64,000 bases of DNA from Parvibaculum sp. (GTDB taxonomy: Bacteria; Pseudomonadota; Alphaproteobacteria; Parvibaculales; Parvibaculaceae), in contig JAUSMV010000012.1 in assembly GCA_030645235.1 (NCBI GenBank), positions 620,001 to 684,000 on the forward strand, read 5' to 3'. The notes below the pieces were generated by a model, which worked only from the letters and a program-made list of their open reading frames with translations, searched no databases and was not told the origin of the DNA. Below, piece by piece: positions 44,725 to 52,945 of the stretch. The position numbers were made by a program, and so were the translations under genes. Each line of letters opens with the position of its first letter. The stretch's first letter is position 1.

Positions 44725-46928
44725 GCCAGTCGCCCGCTCGCCTGTGCCAGCATCAGATAGACTTTGCCCGTATCCGAGGTGAGATAAGTCTCGACCAGAA
44801 TATTATCGCGGTCGCGTGATGAGGCTGCGCCGATCAGTCGCTCAAACAGCTCAACGAAGCGGTCAACATGCTCGCGGAATTCCGCTTCCGCGCGATACTT
44901 CACGGCGATGCGGTCATAAAGCTGACGGCCTGAAATATTGTAAAGGCGGCGCGCAAAGACATTGCGCTCGCCCGCCTGATAGCGCTGCCACAGATCGGGT
45001 GACGGGCTTTGCTCCAGTGCGCGGTCGAGGTCAACGGCCAGCGCCTGCAATGTTTCGATCACCTGCAACGAGGTGCGCTGAAATTCGTTTTCACTTTCGA
45101 CAGGGCGCGTAGGGACGGCGGGTGTTGCCTCCTGTCCGCGTCCGGCGGCGGCGAGCAATTCGGGGATACCCCAGGCGCGCGGTGTGCCTTGTGGCGTCAT
45201 CGTTTGCCCGATGCCCGCAAAATCACCACGCGTTGCATGAGGCGGCGGTGCGGGCTGTGCAAATTGCGGTGTGGTGGTTGCGGGCGCGGGCAGTGGCGAG
45301 GAACGGTCAAGCACGCGGGCATGGCGCACCACAATGTCGGCGATGGCGGCGAGCGCTGCCACCTGATCCTGCAGCACCTGCGTCAGGGCCGCAGCGCCTT
45401 GAGCTGCCTCTTCCGGCAGCAGCGCCATGCGCGCTTCAAGGTCGGCGGCGGCGTGGTCGAGCGAATTGCCTACCTCGCGCGCTGTGCCGCCCAGGCGGAT
45501 CATCGCGGCGTTGAAGCGTTCGGCTGCCATGTCATTGTCGGCAAGCGATTGGTTCACCACATCGCGCAGGTCATGCGCGCGCGTTGAAATGTTTTCGGTG
45601 AGCGCCGCTGCAGCGCGCGTCACTTCCGATGTCATGGCGCTGGTGGCAATACGCAGATCGTCGGTCGTGGCCGCAATGGCCTCAGTTGCCGCGCGGTTGA
45701 GCTCTTCGGTGAGCGCTGTCGCGGCTTCGCGCATTTCTTCGATTGTGGCGCCGATAGCGCGTGTTGCGGCACCGGTTGTGCGGCTGATCGCGCCTGAGGC
45801 TTCTGTGACTTCGGCAACAGCAGCGGTGACTTCGCCCGAAATATCGGTGCGGATTTTCGCTGTGCGCTCGGCCACGGTGTCAAAGGCCGTGGTGATTTCA
45901 TTTGCCACGCCTTCCGCCGCGTCCGCGATTTCTTTGGTGCGGGCCGTCACCGTCTGGCCCGCTTGTGCCAGATGATCGCGATGGGCTTCAAACAGGGTCT
46001 CAAGCCGTGTGCCTTCGCCTGCCAGTGAATTCGCGGCATCAGCGAGAATTTGCCGCTGTGTTTCATAGCGTGCGGTCAGCTGGTCGGCTTTGCCGAGTGC
46101 TGTGTCTGCGACGACTTCCAGCCGCGAGGCCTGCCGGTCGAGTGTTGACGAGGTGGCGTCCGCGCCTGCGCGGGCGGCTTCGCTGACGCGGGCCAATGTT
46201 TCGGTTTCGGCGACAACGCGCGTGCCCGCATCGTTCAGTGCCTTTTCCGCCTGCCCGATAATGCCGCGCACGGCTTCCACCTGTCCGCGCAGCGAGCGCG
46301 AAACCGTGTCGCTCTCCTGGCCCATCATGCGGCCGAGTTCTGTCAGGCTGTCATGGTGGCGGGTGATGAGGTCTTCCATGCGCTGCGCGCGCATTTCGGC
46401 GCGTGTGCCGCCTTGCTCAATCGCTTCGAGATCATTGCCGATCAGTTCTTTCAATCGTGCGGATTCAGCAAGCGCTTCGGCAAGGCCAGCCTTGAGGCGG
46501 CGGATTTCGTTTTCAACGGCGTTGGCGATGGTGGCGATTTCGCCCGCTGCTGCGTCGGCAGGGTCGGTGAGGCGAATGGCGGTCTTGGCGAGCGCTTCCG
46601 CCATCAGATGCATTTGCTGTCCGCGCCAGATCGACCATCCGGTGATGGCGATCATAAGAATGGGGATCATGGCACCGATGGCCAGCACGGCCAATTCGTT
46701 CGGTGTCATGGTGCTGAGACCGACCGGCCCGTAAAGAGCGCCGACATAAGCCGCGACACAGCCGAGCCAGAAGAGGGTGGTGAGAAGGGCAATTGTCGGA
46801 ATGCGTTTGGAAGGGCGTCGGGCGATCAGGCGGTAAAGCGCGCCGCCTGTGGGCGTGTCTTCGTTCGCCGCTTTTACGGTTGGGTTTGCAGCCGTCGGGT
46901 TGTCCGACGCCAATTCAAGATTTGCCAT
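44721..46928 (-). CDS. Large two-TM coiled-coil protein, TipN-like layout
   Basis: A 735-aa protein. Two TM helices lie near 50-70 and 80-102 (FWLGCVAAYVGALYG; AVLAIGAMIPILMIAITGW). About 430 residues of Ala/Glu/Arg/Thr-rich coiled coil follow, resembling methyl-accepting or Golgin-like repeats. Then a Pro-rich linker and a conserved C-terminal domain (RYQAGERNVFARRLYNIS; VETYLTSDTGKVYLML). Size and order match the alphaproteobacterial polarity factor TipN; this rests on architecture and remembered C-terminal similarity. ATG 46928 is used; GTG 46937 is possible. Confidence 0.7.
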   Translation of the reverse strand: MANLELASDNPTAANPTVKAANEDTPTGGALYRLIARRPSKRIPTIALLTTLFWLGCVAAYVGALYGPVGLSTMTPNELAVLAIGAMIPILMIAITGWSIWRGQQMHLMAEALAKTAIRLTDPADAAAGEIATIANAVENEIRRLKAGLAEALAESARLKELIGNDLEAIEQGGTRAEMRAQRMEDLITRHHDSLTELGRMMGQESDTVSRSLRGQVEAVRGIIGQAEKALNDAGTRVVAETETLARVSEAARAGADATSSTLDRQASRLEVVADTALGKADQLTARYETQRQILADAANSLAGEGTRLETLFEAHRDHLAQAGQTVTARTKEIADAAEGVANEITTAFDTVAERTAKIRTDISGEVTAAVAEVTEASGAISRTTGAATRAIGATIEEMREAATALTEELNRAATEAIAATTDDLRIATSAMTSEVTRAAAALTENISTRAHDLRDVVNQSLADNDMAAERFNAAMIRLGGTAREVGNSLDHAAADLEARMALLPEEAAQGAAALTQVLQDQVAALAAIADIVVRHARVLDRSSPLPAPATTTPQFAQPAPPPHATRGDFAGIGQTMTPQGTPRAWGIPELLAAAGRGQEATPAVPTRPVESENEFQRTSLQVIETLQALAVDLDRALEQSPSPDLWQRYQAGERNVFARRLYNISGRQLYDRIAVKYRAEAEFREHVDRFVELFERLIGAASSRDRDNILVETYLTSDTGKVYLMLAQASGRLA

Positions 46929-47148
46929 ATAAATCACCCGCTTGCCGTATGGCCCCGCCCGTCGGCGGCCCCTGATTCAAAGTGCGGGATTGGGGGCGTG
47001 GCGTCAACCATGAGGCGAATATTTACCGATTGGTTAACGGGTTTATCGGCATAAACCGTGCGCAAAGCCTCCCTGTTTAACGGTTCGGTACGGATCGCAG
47101 GCATAAGATTTCCATGCAGGCACAGGAAGTCCGGCAGGAGCGAAAGAT

Positions 47149-47532
47149 ATGGCGATGACGAGTACCGCAAAAATCAGTGATGAAGGCGATGCCGGATACA
47201 GAGATGCCGCCCGTCCCCTTGATCTTGTTCACCTCGCCAAATACACGTTCGGCGACCGTGCTCTGGAAGCCGAATTGCTCGGTCTTTTTCGTTCTCAGGC
47301 CGGCATCTATGTGACGCGCCTCGATACAGCCGCCTCGGCCAAAGAATGGCGTGATGCCGCCCACAGCCTCAAAGGCTCATCGCGTGGTCTCGGCGCATGG
47401 GCGCTCGGTGATCTCGCCGAAGACATTGAACATCTGGACTTCGATGACGAAGCAGGCCGCGCCGATGCCGTCATTCGTCTGCGCGCCGCGATCCTCATTG
47501 TGAATGTCTATATTGACGAGTTGATGAGCTAA
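47149..47532 (+). CDS. HPt-domain (histidine phosphotransfer) protein
   Basis: A 127-aa single-domain HPt protein. The phosphoacceptor His lies in DAAHSLKGSSRGLGAWAL (AHxLKGxxxxxG). Helical throughout, no TM. It would relay phosphate between a hybrid kinase and a response regulator, but no kinase or regulator is nearby. It is divergent from the coiled-coil gene and convergent with the ClC gene (4-bp overlap of ends). The starts at 47149 or 47155 are both ATG. Confidence 0.88.
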   Translation: MAMTSTAKISDEGDAGYRDAARPLDLVHLAKYTFGDRALEAELLGLFRSQAGIYVTRLDTAASAKEWRDAAHSLKGSSRGLGAWALGDLAEDIEHLDFDDEAGRADAVIRLRAAILIVNVYIDELMS

Positions 47533-49346
47533 TTTCTTCCCGCTGATCCGGGTGCGTAAGGGCTCGATAGTCCCGTCTCGCTGCTGCGTTGCTTTTCCAA
47601 CTCCTGCGTATAGCGACGCAGCGCATAGGCCTCTGTCAGATAGCCGATGACTTTCATCTCATTGGTATCGTTGAGCACAGGCAGCACTTCCATTTCCACC
47701 GTCTCAAAGCGCGACAGCGCGACGCGCAGATTTTCCAACGGTTGCAAATAAATGCCAGCGCCGCGTGCGAGATCGCTCGCCACCAGCGTCGCCGCCGCAT
47801 CGGTGATATCGGGATCATGCACGGTTGCCATATTGACGATGCCGAGATAGCGCTGCGTGTCATCGACAATGAAAACGTGCTTTGGCCCGCCCAGCGGGGC
47901 TATTTCGCGGAGCTTCAGCAAAGGCACATGCGCTGACACGATCACGGGGTCGGAACGCATGGCGCGCAAAACGGTGAGGTCTGCAATCCAGCCGACATCA
48001 TGCGCGCCGGTGATGGGCAACCCGCGCAAATGGAAGCGCCATGTGGAGAAGGAATAGCCGAAGGTGAGCCGCATGATGGTGGAGGCAATGACAACCGCGA
48101 CCAGCACGCCCATGGTGACGGGAAAATTGCCGGTGCCTTCAAGGACCAGCAACACCATCGTGATCGGCGCACCGATGATGGCGGCACCGACAGCGCCCAT
48201 GCCGACCAGCATGAAGGCGATATGCATGTCGTAAAGACTCGGCGCGACAAGGCTCATGGCGGAGACGACAAGCCCGCCCAGCAAGACGCCGAGAAATAAA
48301 GCGGATGAAAACATGCCGCCGCGCAGGCCTGACCCGAGCGAGACGACGGAGGCGAGCAATTTGCCGACCAGCAAACAGGCGACGAAAATAAAGCTCCGGT
48401 CATTCTCCAACGCATATTGGATTGCGCCATGGCCTGATCCCAGAACCTGCGGCGAGCCGAGGGCGAGTACCGAGAGCGCCGCGCCGCCGATGGCCGGTCT
48501 GATCCAGATGGGAAAGCGTCTGAGCTTGCTCTCGGTCCATGTCACCGCCTTCATGGCGAGGATTGAAAAGCCCGCCGCCGCAACGCCGACAATGGCAAAG
48601 AGCAAATAATAAGCAGGCGTGATCGCGAAAGTTTCGGTGACGGCAAAGAGCGGTGCGTCGGTGCCCAGCACCTGAATGGTGAGCGCGCCCGCGAGTGCGG
48701 CAATGCCCACGGGGGCGAGCGCGCGGGGTGAGTAACTGCCGAGGATCAGTTCAAAACCGTAGAAGGCGCCTGCAAGCGGGGCGTTGAAGGCTGCGGCAAT
48801 GGCGGCTGCCGCGCCCGCTGTCACATAGATGCGCGCCTCGTCGCGGCGCAGGCGGAAGAATTGCGCGACATAGGAGAATATCGCCGAGCCGCTTTGTGTG
48901 TAGCCCGCTTCCATGCCGAGCGAGCCACCCGCCGCGTTGGAGAACATCGTGGCGAGTGTGAGGCGGATGGATTCACTCATCGACATGCGCCCGCCGAACA
49001 GCGCATTGGCCTCCACAGGGTCGGTGATTTCAGCAGACCGCGTGCGCCGGATGAGATAGGCGAGCAGGCCGAAGAAAAGGCAGACGGCGACGGGCACGAG
49101 GGCGATGCGCCATGTGTCAATATGCGTTTGCTCGCTGAGATAGCTGCCCGGTGCCAGGCCGAAGAAGAGAGTATGAAGCCCGTAAACGATTTCGCGCAGG
49201 ATATAGACGACAATGCCGACGACAATGCCGAGCGGTGCGCAGAGCATGATGATGCTGGCTTCGGACGAGCGGAGCGAGCGATAAAGCAGCGTCGCGCGCA
49301 ATATTGCAAAGCGTCTGATCGCTTCGATCCTTTGCGCAAAACTCAT
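47529..49346 (-). CDS. ClC-family chloride channel/antiporter with C-terminal CBS pair
   Basis: A 605-aa membrane protein with about ten or more ClC helices. AAGGSLGMEAGYTQSGS holds the gating Glu of the G(K/R)EGP-type motif. GLRGGMFSSALFLGVLLGG and GMGAVGAAIIGAPITMVLL are further ClC landmarks. Two CBS domains fill the last 150 residues (HVFIDDTQRYLGIV-like strands) and may sense adenine nucleotides. ATG 49346 (MSFAQRIEAIRRF) is preferred to the longer frame from 49412. Confidence 0.92.
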   Translation of the reverse strand: MSFAQRIEAIRRFAILRATLLYRSLRSSEASIIMLCAPLGIVVGIVVYILREIVYGLHTLFFGLAPGSYLSEQTHIDTWRIALVPVAVCLFFGLLAYLIRRTRSAEITDPVEANALFGGRMSMSESIRLTLATMFSNAAGGSLGMEAGYTQSGSAIFSYVAQFFRLRRDEARIYVTAGAAAAIAAAFNAPLAGAFYGFELILGSYSPRALAPVGIAALAGALTIQVLGTDAPLFAVTETFAITPAYYLLFAIVGVAAAGFSILAMKAVTWTESKLRRFPIWIRPAIGGAALSVLALGSPQVLGSGHGAIQYALENDRSFIFVACLLVGKLLASVVSLGSGLRGGMFSSALFLGVLLGGLVVSAMSLVAPSLYDMHIAFMLVGMGAVGAAIIGAPITMVLLVLEGTGNFPVTMGVLVAVVIASTIMRLTFGYSFSTWRFHLRGLPITGAHDVGWIADLTVLRAMRSDPVIVSAHVPLLKLREIAPLGGPKHVFIVDDTQRYLGIVNMATVHDPDITDAAATLVASDLARGAGIYLQPLENLRVALSRFETVEMEVLPVLNDTNEMKVIGYLTEAYALRRYTQELEKQRSSETGLSSPYAPGSAGRN

Positions 49347-49371
49347 CAGGCCACTTCCGGTTGCGTGTCGC

Positions 49372-50490
49372 TCAGTCCGATACCATCGTCGCCACAGTAT
49401 CAGCGATTGCAAGCGAAGATGTAAGACCCGGACTCTCTATGCCGAACAAATTGACGAGGCCGGTGAGCTTATGCGCCGCCTGTCCCGAAATCACAAAGTC
49501 CGCCGCCGCCTCATGGGCCCCGTGGATCTTCGGGCGCACACCGGCATAGGCGGGCGTCAGCGCCCCGTCTTTCAGCGCGGGCCAATAGCGCCGGATTGCG
49601 TCATAGAAAATCTCACCGCGCGCGGGCGTCACCGCATAGTCGATCGCATCGGCGCTTGCGGGCGTGATCCATTCGACATCGGGGCCGAAGCGCGCCTGTC
49701 CGCCCATGTCGAGTGTCAGATGCACGCCAAGCCCTGCTGCTTCCGGCACGGGATAGATGAGACGCGAGAAGGGCGCGCGGCCCGTCAGCGCAAAATAATT
49801 GCCTTTGGCGAAATATTCCTGCGGGATATGCGCCGCGTCCAATCCTTCAATGCACCGTGCAAGGGCTGGGGCATTGAGTCCCGCGCTGTTGATCAGCACA
49901 CGGCATTTCAGTTTCGTCTCACCCGCATGCAAAATGAAGCCATCAGGCAGGGCTTCAATGCGGGTGAGGGCCGCACCAAAGGCAATCGCGCCGCCATGGT
50001 CCTCCATGTCGCCGCGCAAGGCGAGCATATAGGCATGGGCATCGATGATGCCGGTGGAGGGTGAGACGAGCGCGGCATGGGCCCTGAGCGCCGGTTCCAG
50101 CGCCGTGGCCTCCGCGCCGCTTATCTCGCTGAGATCGGTGACGCCATTGGCACGGGCACGTGCCGCGATGCCTGCGAGTTCGCCGATCTGCGCCTCGCTT
50201 GTTGCGACAATCAGCTTGCCGCAAGGGCGATGCGGCACATGATGGGATTGCAGATACTCATAGAGGCGGATGCGCCCTTCGACGCAGAGCTTCGCACGCA
50301 CCGAGCCTGCGGGATAATAAATCCCCGCATGAATGACCTCGCTGTTGCGCGCGGAGACTTCCGTGCCGATGGCCCCGTGCCGCTCGAGCACCAGTACGTC
50401 ACGGCCGCGCAGGCTGAGCGCGCGTGCGCAGGCAAGTCCCACCGCGCCCGCGCCCACCACCACACAGTCAATTGAATCGATGTCGCTCAT
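49372..50490 (-). CDS. lhgO: L-2-hydroxyglutarate oxidase-like FAD enzyme
   Basis: A 372-aa DAO-type flavoprotein. The FAD site is [40 protein letters not shown] is the signature of the LhgO/L2HGDH group, followed by [12 protein letters not shown]. The C-terminal [16 protein letters not shown] is the second FAD motif. It oxidises L-2-hydroxyglutarate to 2-oxoglutarate and feeds electrons to the quinone pool (known for the family). Single gene, 25 bp upstream of the ClC gene on the same strand. Confidence 0.9.
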   Translation of the reverse strand: MSDIDSIDCVVVGAGAVGLACARALSLRGRDVLVLERHGAIGTEVSARNSEVIHAGIYYPAGSVRAKLCVEGRIRLYEYLQSHHVPHRPCGKLIVATSEAQIGELAGIAARARANGVTDLSEISGAEATALEPALRAHAALVSPSTGIIDAHAYMLALRGDMEDHGGAIAFGAALTRIEALPDGFILHAGETKLKCRVLINSAGLNAPALARCIEGLDAAHIPQEYFAKGNYFALTGRAPFSRLIYPVPEAAGLGVHLTLDMGGQARFGPDVEWITPASADAIDYAVTPARGEIFYDAIRRYWPALKDGALTPAYAGVRPKIHGAHEAAADFVISGQAAHKLTGLVNLFGIESPGLTSSLAIADTVATMVSD

Positions 50491-50531
50491 ACACCGATTA
50501 TGTCAGATGCGATGCATAACATAAACCAAAA

Positions 50532-50620
50532 CGCCTTGCCCCGGCTTGACCGGGGCATCCATCTAATACCGATTGTCGTGTCGAAGATGGATGGCCCGAT
50601 CAAGTCGGGCCAAGACGAAT
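50532..50620. repeat. Composite palindromic repeat (CCCCGGCTTGACCGGGG; GCCCGATCAAGTCGGGC)
   Basis: CGCCTTGCCCC-GGCTTGACC-GGGGCATCCATC is followed by GATGGATGGCCCGATCAAGT and CGGGCCAAGACG. Two palindromic cores are joined head to head by GCATCCATC/GATGGATGG. Same family as 33076-33178 and 52429-52518. Confidence 0.75.
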
Positions 50621-50641
50621 TGAGAAGGAATGATCAGCCGC

Positions 50642-51205
50642 CTACGGCACGGTCCATGTCCGGCTTTCGCCCGCCGTCAATATCACGTCTTCGGTTTTCA
50701 CCACCGTGCTGCCGCTTGTGGCGGTGAGGACATGCGGGCCTGATTTTGTCTGGGCGGTGCAAAAGAGGTTCATCAGCGTGTGGCACTGATACTGGCCGTC
50801 AATATAGAAGTCGAGCGCGCCGCTTGTGTTGTTTTGCAGCGAGGCCTGTGCGTCGCCTTGCGGAGCGAGGGCTGCGGCGTCAGCGCTGAATTGCTGCAGG
50901 CTGCTCTGCCAGGACATGATTTCATTATTATAATTGTCGAGACAGCCGCCGATGCACTGACCGGCATCGACTTCGCCCGCCAGTTGCCAGAGTTGCTGCT
51001 GCCGGCCTTGCAGCGTGGCGAAGCGCTGGGCAAAGCCCGCTTTCACATCGTCGGACGCTGACGACGAGGCCACCTGCGCCGCATATTGCTGGGCCTGCAC
51101 AAAAAGCGGATTGATTTCCTGAGCGGCTTTGGCAGCGGGAGAAAAGGCAACGCAGATGACCAACACAACAAGAGCAGACATGACTGACGATAATTTGCCG
51201 TGCAT
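50642..51205 (-). CDS. Secreted protein of unknown function
   Basis: A 187-aa protein. The signal peptide (residues 1-25, MSALVVLVICVAFSPAAKA) is followed by a Gln/Ala-rich helical part and a C-terminal beta part (SGALDFYIDGQYQCHTLMNL to SRTWTVP). Four cysteines (CIGGC, CHTLMNLFC) could form two disulfides. GGAGG stands 6 nt before ATG 51205; the longer frame to 51244 is rejected. It lies beside two other small secreted proteins on the same strand. Confidence 0.75.
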   Translation of the reverse strand: MHGKLSSVMSALVVLVICVAFSPAAKAAQEINPLFVQAQQYAAQVASSSASDDVKAGFAQRFATLQGRQQQLWQLAGEVDAGQCIGGCLDNYNNEIMSWQSSLQQFSADAAALAPQGDAQASLQNNTSGALDFYIDGQYQCHTLMNLFCTAQTKSGPHVLTATSGSTVVKTEDVILTAGESRTWTVP

Positions 51206-51316
51206 CTTGATCCTCCATCCGTGGAGGGCGCGGGCCATCCCCACATGGAAGGCGCGGGCCCGTGCTGACGGTAATCCTAAATCTCACCGCCGTCGCGGGC
51301 AATTTGGCATTCTTGT

Positions 51317-51351
51317 CCTCTCCCTCTATCTGGGAGAGGGTAGGGTGAGGG
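51317..51351. repeat. CTCTCCC-family palindromic repeat
   Basis: CCTCTCCCTCTATCTGGGAGAGG with the GGTAGGGTGAGGG tail; arms CCTCTCCC/GGGAGAGG. It lies between the two secreted-protein genes ending at 51366 and starting at 51205, possibly serving as the terminator hairpin of the former. Confidence 0.7.
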
Positions 51352-51365
51352 TCTTGCTTCCTTCC

Positions 51366-51791
51366 TCACCTTCCTTCGATGATCGTCATGGTCTGTTCGA
51401 CCTGCTTGTCGTCCTGATCGCTCACCATGACTTTCCATGTGTCGCCGATCTTGTCGCCCTGTAGAGGATCGCATTTTTCGATGTTGAGATTTTTGCCGCG
51501 ACCTTCTGTCTGCAACACGCAGAGCTTGTTGCCGTCGAGCCGCCATGTGCCGGAAAAATCGAAGGAGAGAAAACCGCCATGGGGCTTTGCCGTACCCGTG
51601 AAGGTTTTGTCGGCATTGAAGAGTAGTTTGATTTTCGTTTCGTCGGCCCGTAGGCCCTCAACGGTATTGGCAAAGCGCACATCCATATTGGCGGCGAAGG
51701 CCGGTGCGATGCCTGTGAGAGTGAGAGTGAGTGTCAGCGTGGCGGCGAGCGCCAGCGCGCGCGATGTGTGGCTCAGTGATTGTTTGGTCAT
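51366..51791 (-). CDS. Small secreted protein, paralog A of a tandem pair
   Basis: A 141-aa protein with a signal peptide (1-34; the hydrophobic part has a run of alternating Leu and Thr, LTLTLTLTG). The mature domain is about 105 aa: RFANTVEGLR, TFTGTAKPHGG, SGTWRLDGNKLCVLQ, CDPLQGDKIGDTW and final TMTIIEGR. It shares these positions with the neighbour at 51819-52229. The single-domain beta-rich form with GTWRxDGxxxC recalls small envelope proteins, but no named family is claimed. Two Cys probably make a disulfide. Confidence 0.75.
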   Translation of the reverse strand: MTKQSLSHTSRALALAATLTLTLTLTGIAPAFAANMDVRFANTVEGLRADETKIKLLFNADKTFTGTAKPHGGFLSFDFSGTWRLDGNKLCVLQTEGRGKNLNIEKCDPLQGDKIGDTWKVMVSDQDDKQVEQTMTIIEGR

Positions 51792-51818
51792 CTGTCGTCC
51801 TTCGATTGTTCTGTGGCC

Positions 51819-52229
51819 TCAGCGCCCTTTGATGATTTCAACTGTCTGCACAACGGATGTCCCGTCAATATCTTTGATCGTGGTTTCCCACTTGTCGCCC
51901 ACTTTGTCGCCTTTGAGGAGGGCGCAGCTTTCAGGGGCCTTTGTCTCATTTGTGGTGCCGGGCGGATTGTCGGGCTGCACGCAGATATTGTCGCCGTCCA
52001 CGCGCCATGTGCCCGATGTCTGAAAGGTCATCGGTGCGCCGGCCGGCTGAAACTCGCCGGTGAACGTGTGGTCTTTATTATACCAGAGCTTCATCACGGT
52101 CCCGCTCGGCCGCGTCGCCAGCATGGTGTTGCCAAACCGCGCTTCGATATTGCCCGCGAAGGCGGGCAGCGCGACGGCCGCACCTGCGGCGATGATCGCC
52201 GCGACCTGAACATATTTATGGATACGCAA
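51819..52229 (-). CDS. Small secreted protein, paralog B of a tandem pair
   Basis: A 136-aa protein with a signal peptide (VAAIIAAGAAVALPAFA). The mature part mirrors the downstream paralog: RFGNTMLATR, TFTGEFQPAGA, SGTWRVDGDNICVQ, CALLKGDKVGDKW and final VEIIKGR. TTG 52229 is chosen as start, because GGGGGAG lies 5 nt upstream of it; ATG 52265 would place that ribosome binding site inside the gene. Gap to paralog A is 27 bp, so they form an operon. Function unknown. Confidence 0.72.
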   Translation of the reverse strand: MRIHKYVQVAAIIAAGAAVALPAFAGNIEARFGNTMLATRPSGTVMKLWYNKDHTFTGEFQPAGAPMTFQTSGTWRVDGDNICVQPDNPPGTTNETKAPESCALLKGDKVGDKWETTIKDIDGTSVVQTVEIIKGR

Positions 52230-52318
52230 TTTTATCTCCCCCTGAACTGGCGGAGAGATTAGCACGGGCGGGAAGGAAGGATAGGGGGGAGGGTGTGGGA
52301 CGGTGGGGCTTCCTTAGT

Positions 52319-52362
52319 CCTCTCCCGCTTGCGGGGTCGCACTTGCGACGGTTGGGTGAGGG
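52319..52362. repeat. CTCTCCCGC-family repeat with an inserted GTCGC/GCGAC hairpin
   Basis: CCTCTCCCGCTTGCGGG is followed by GTCGCACTTGCGAC and then GGTTGGGTGAGGG. Compared with 62577-62610, the closing GAGAG arm is replaced by a second small palindrome. First member of a run of four different repeat families up to 52580. Confidence 0.65.
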
Positions 52363-52378
52363 TCTTTCTTCTTTTTCC

Positions 52379-52420
52379 GTCATTGCGAGGAGCGCAGCGA
52401 CGCGGCAATCCAGCTTGCAA
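52379..52420. repeat. CGTCATTGCGAGGAGCGCAG-type intergenic repeat
   Basis: CGTCATTGCGAGGAGCGCAG continues as CGACGCGGCAATCCAG, a sequence type very common between genes in alphaproteobacteria. The inner palindrome is TTGCGAG..GCGCAGCG-like, with TTGC and GCAA ends. Only copy seen in this window. Confidence 0.65.
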
Positions 52421-52428
52421 CAACAAAC

Positions 52429-52518
52429 CCGCCTTGCCCCGGCTTGACCGGGGCATCCATCTTATCACCACCCAACGCCGCAAAGCTGGGTCTCCCGATC
52501 AAGTCGGGCGAAGACGAA
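52429..52518. repeat. Composite palindromic repeat (CCCCGGCTTGACCGGGG; CCCGATCAAGTCGGGC)
   Basis: Third member of the 33076/50532 family. It has CCGCCTTGCCCCGGCTTGAC, CGGGGCATCCATC, a variable middle, then CTCCCGATCAAGTCGGGCGA and AGACG. The left half is identical to that of 50532-50620. Confidence 0.72.
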
Positions 52519-52546
52519 AATATTGTTTGAATTGGATTACCCAAAC

Positions 52547-52580
52547 CGTCATGGCCGGACTTGATCCGGCCATCCACGTG
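52547..52580. repeat. CATGGCCGGACTTGATCCGGCCATCCACG repeat (half element)
   Basis: It corresponds to the left half of the composite at 23918-24000, with the inner bases inverted (ACTTGAT versus ATCAAGT). It ends the repeat nest; the sequence to its right turns AT-rich and leads into the ParB-like gene. Confidence 0.72.
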
Positions 52581-52945
52581 TTCCTTTGATTGCGTGCTGC
52601 GGCACATCATGCGCTGCACGTGCGACACGGTGGAAAACCTCGTTCTGAGGGTGGCCGTGGGCCATCTTGAAGGATGAAGGCGTTTTGGTAGGAGGCTTAG
52701 GGTGAAGTGGCGGAGGAACTGACGATTGGTTCGCACCTTTGTTGGCTGAAGGGGGCTGCACTATTTGAACTTGAACTGTCTTTGTGTCTTATGCATTGCT
52801 TTTTAAACTACTGACTGAAACTATAATCTGGAGGCGGATTGAAAATTTCGTGCATTGTCTTCGAAACTTGATCGAATTTGGACTTTTATGAAATTCTATA
52901 GAGTTGCAATGGACGGTCGTTAGCGCAAACGACGGGGGAAATGAG
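52581..52945. other. Leader region of the AT-rich island
   Basis: 365 bp with no supported gene. Composition falls to AT-rich after about 52755. A TATAAT hexamer at 52822-52827 is a fair -10 candidate for the island operon, with no good -35 at 16-18 bp. GGGGGAA at 52934-52940 is the ribosome binding site for the TTG at 52946. A minus-strand frame at 52549-52761 is not coding-like. Confidence 0.4.

Noticed and set aside
52549-52761. 70-aa minus-strand frame near the island
   Set aside because: Its start lies inside a repeat translation (GRIKSGHDG-type) and it has no plausible ribosome binding site or domain.
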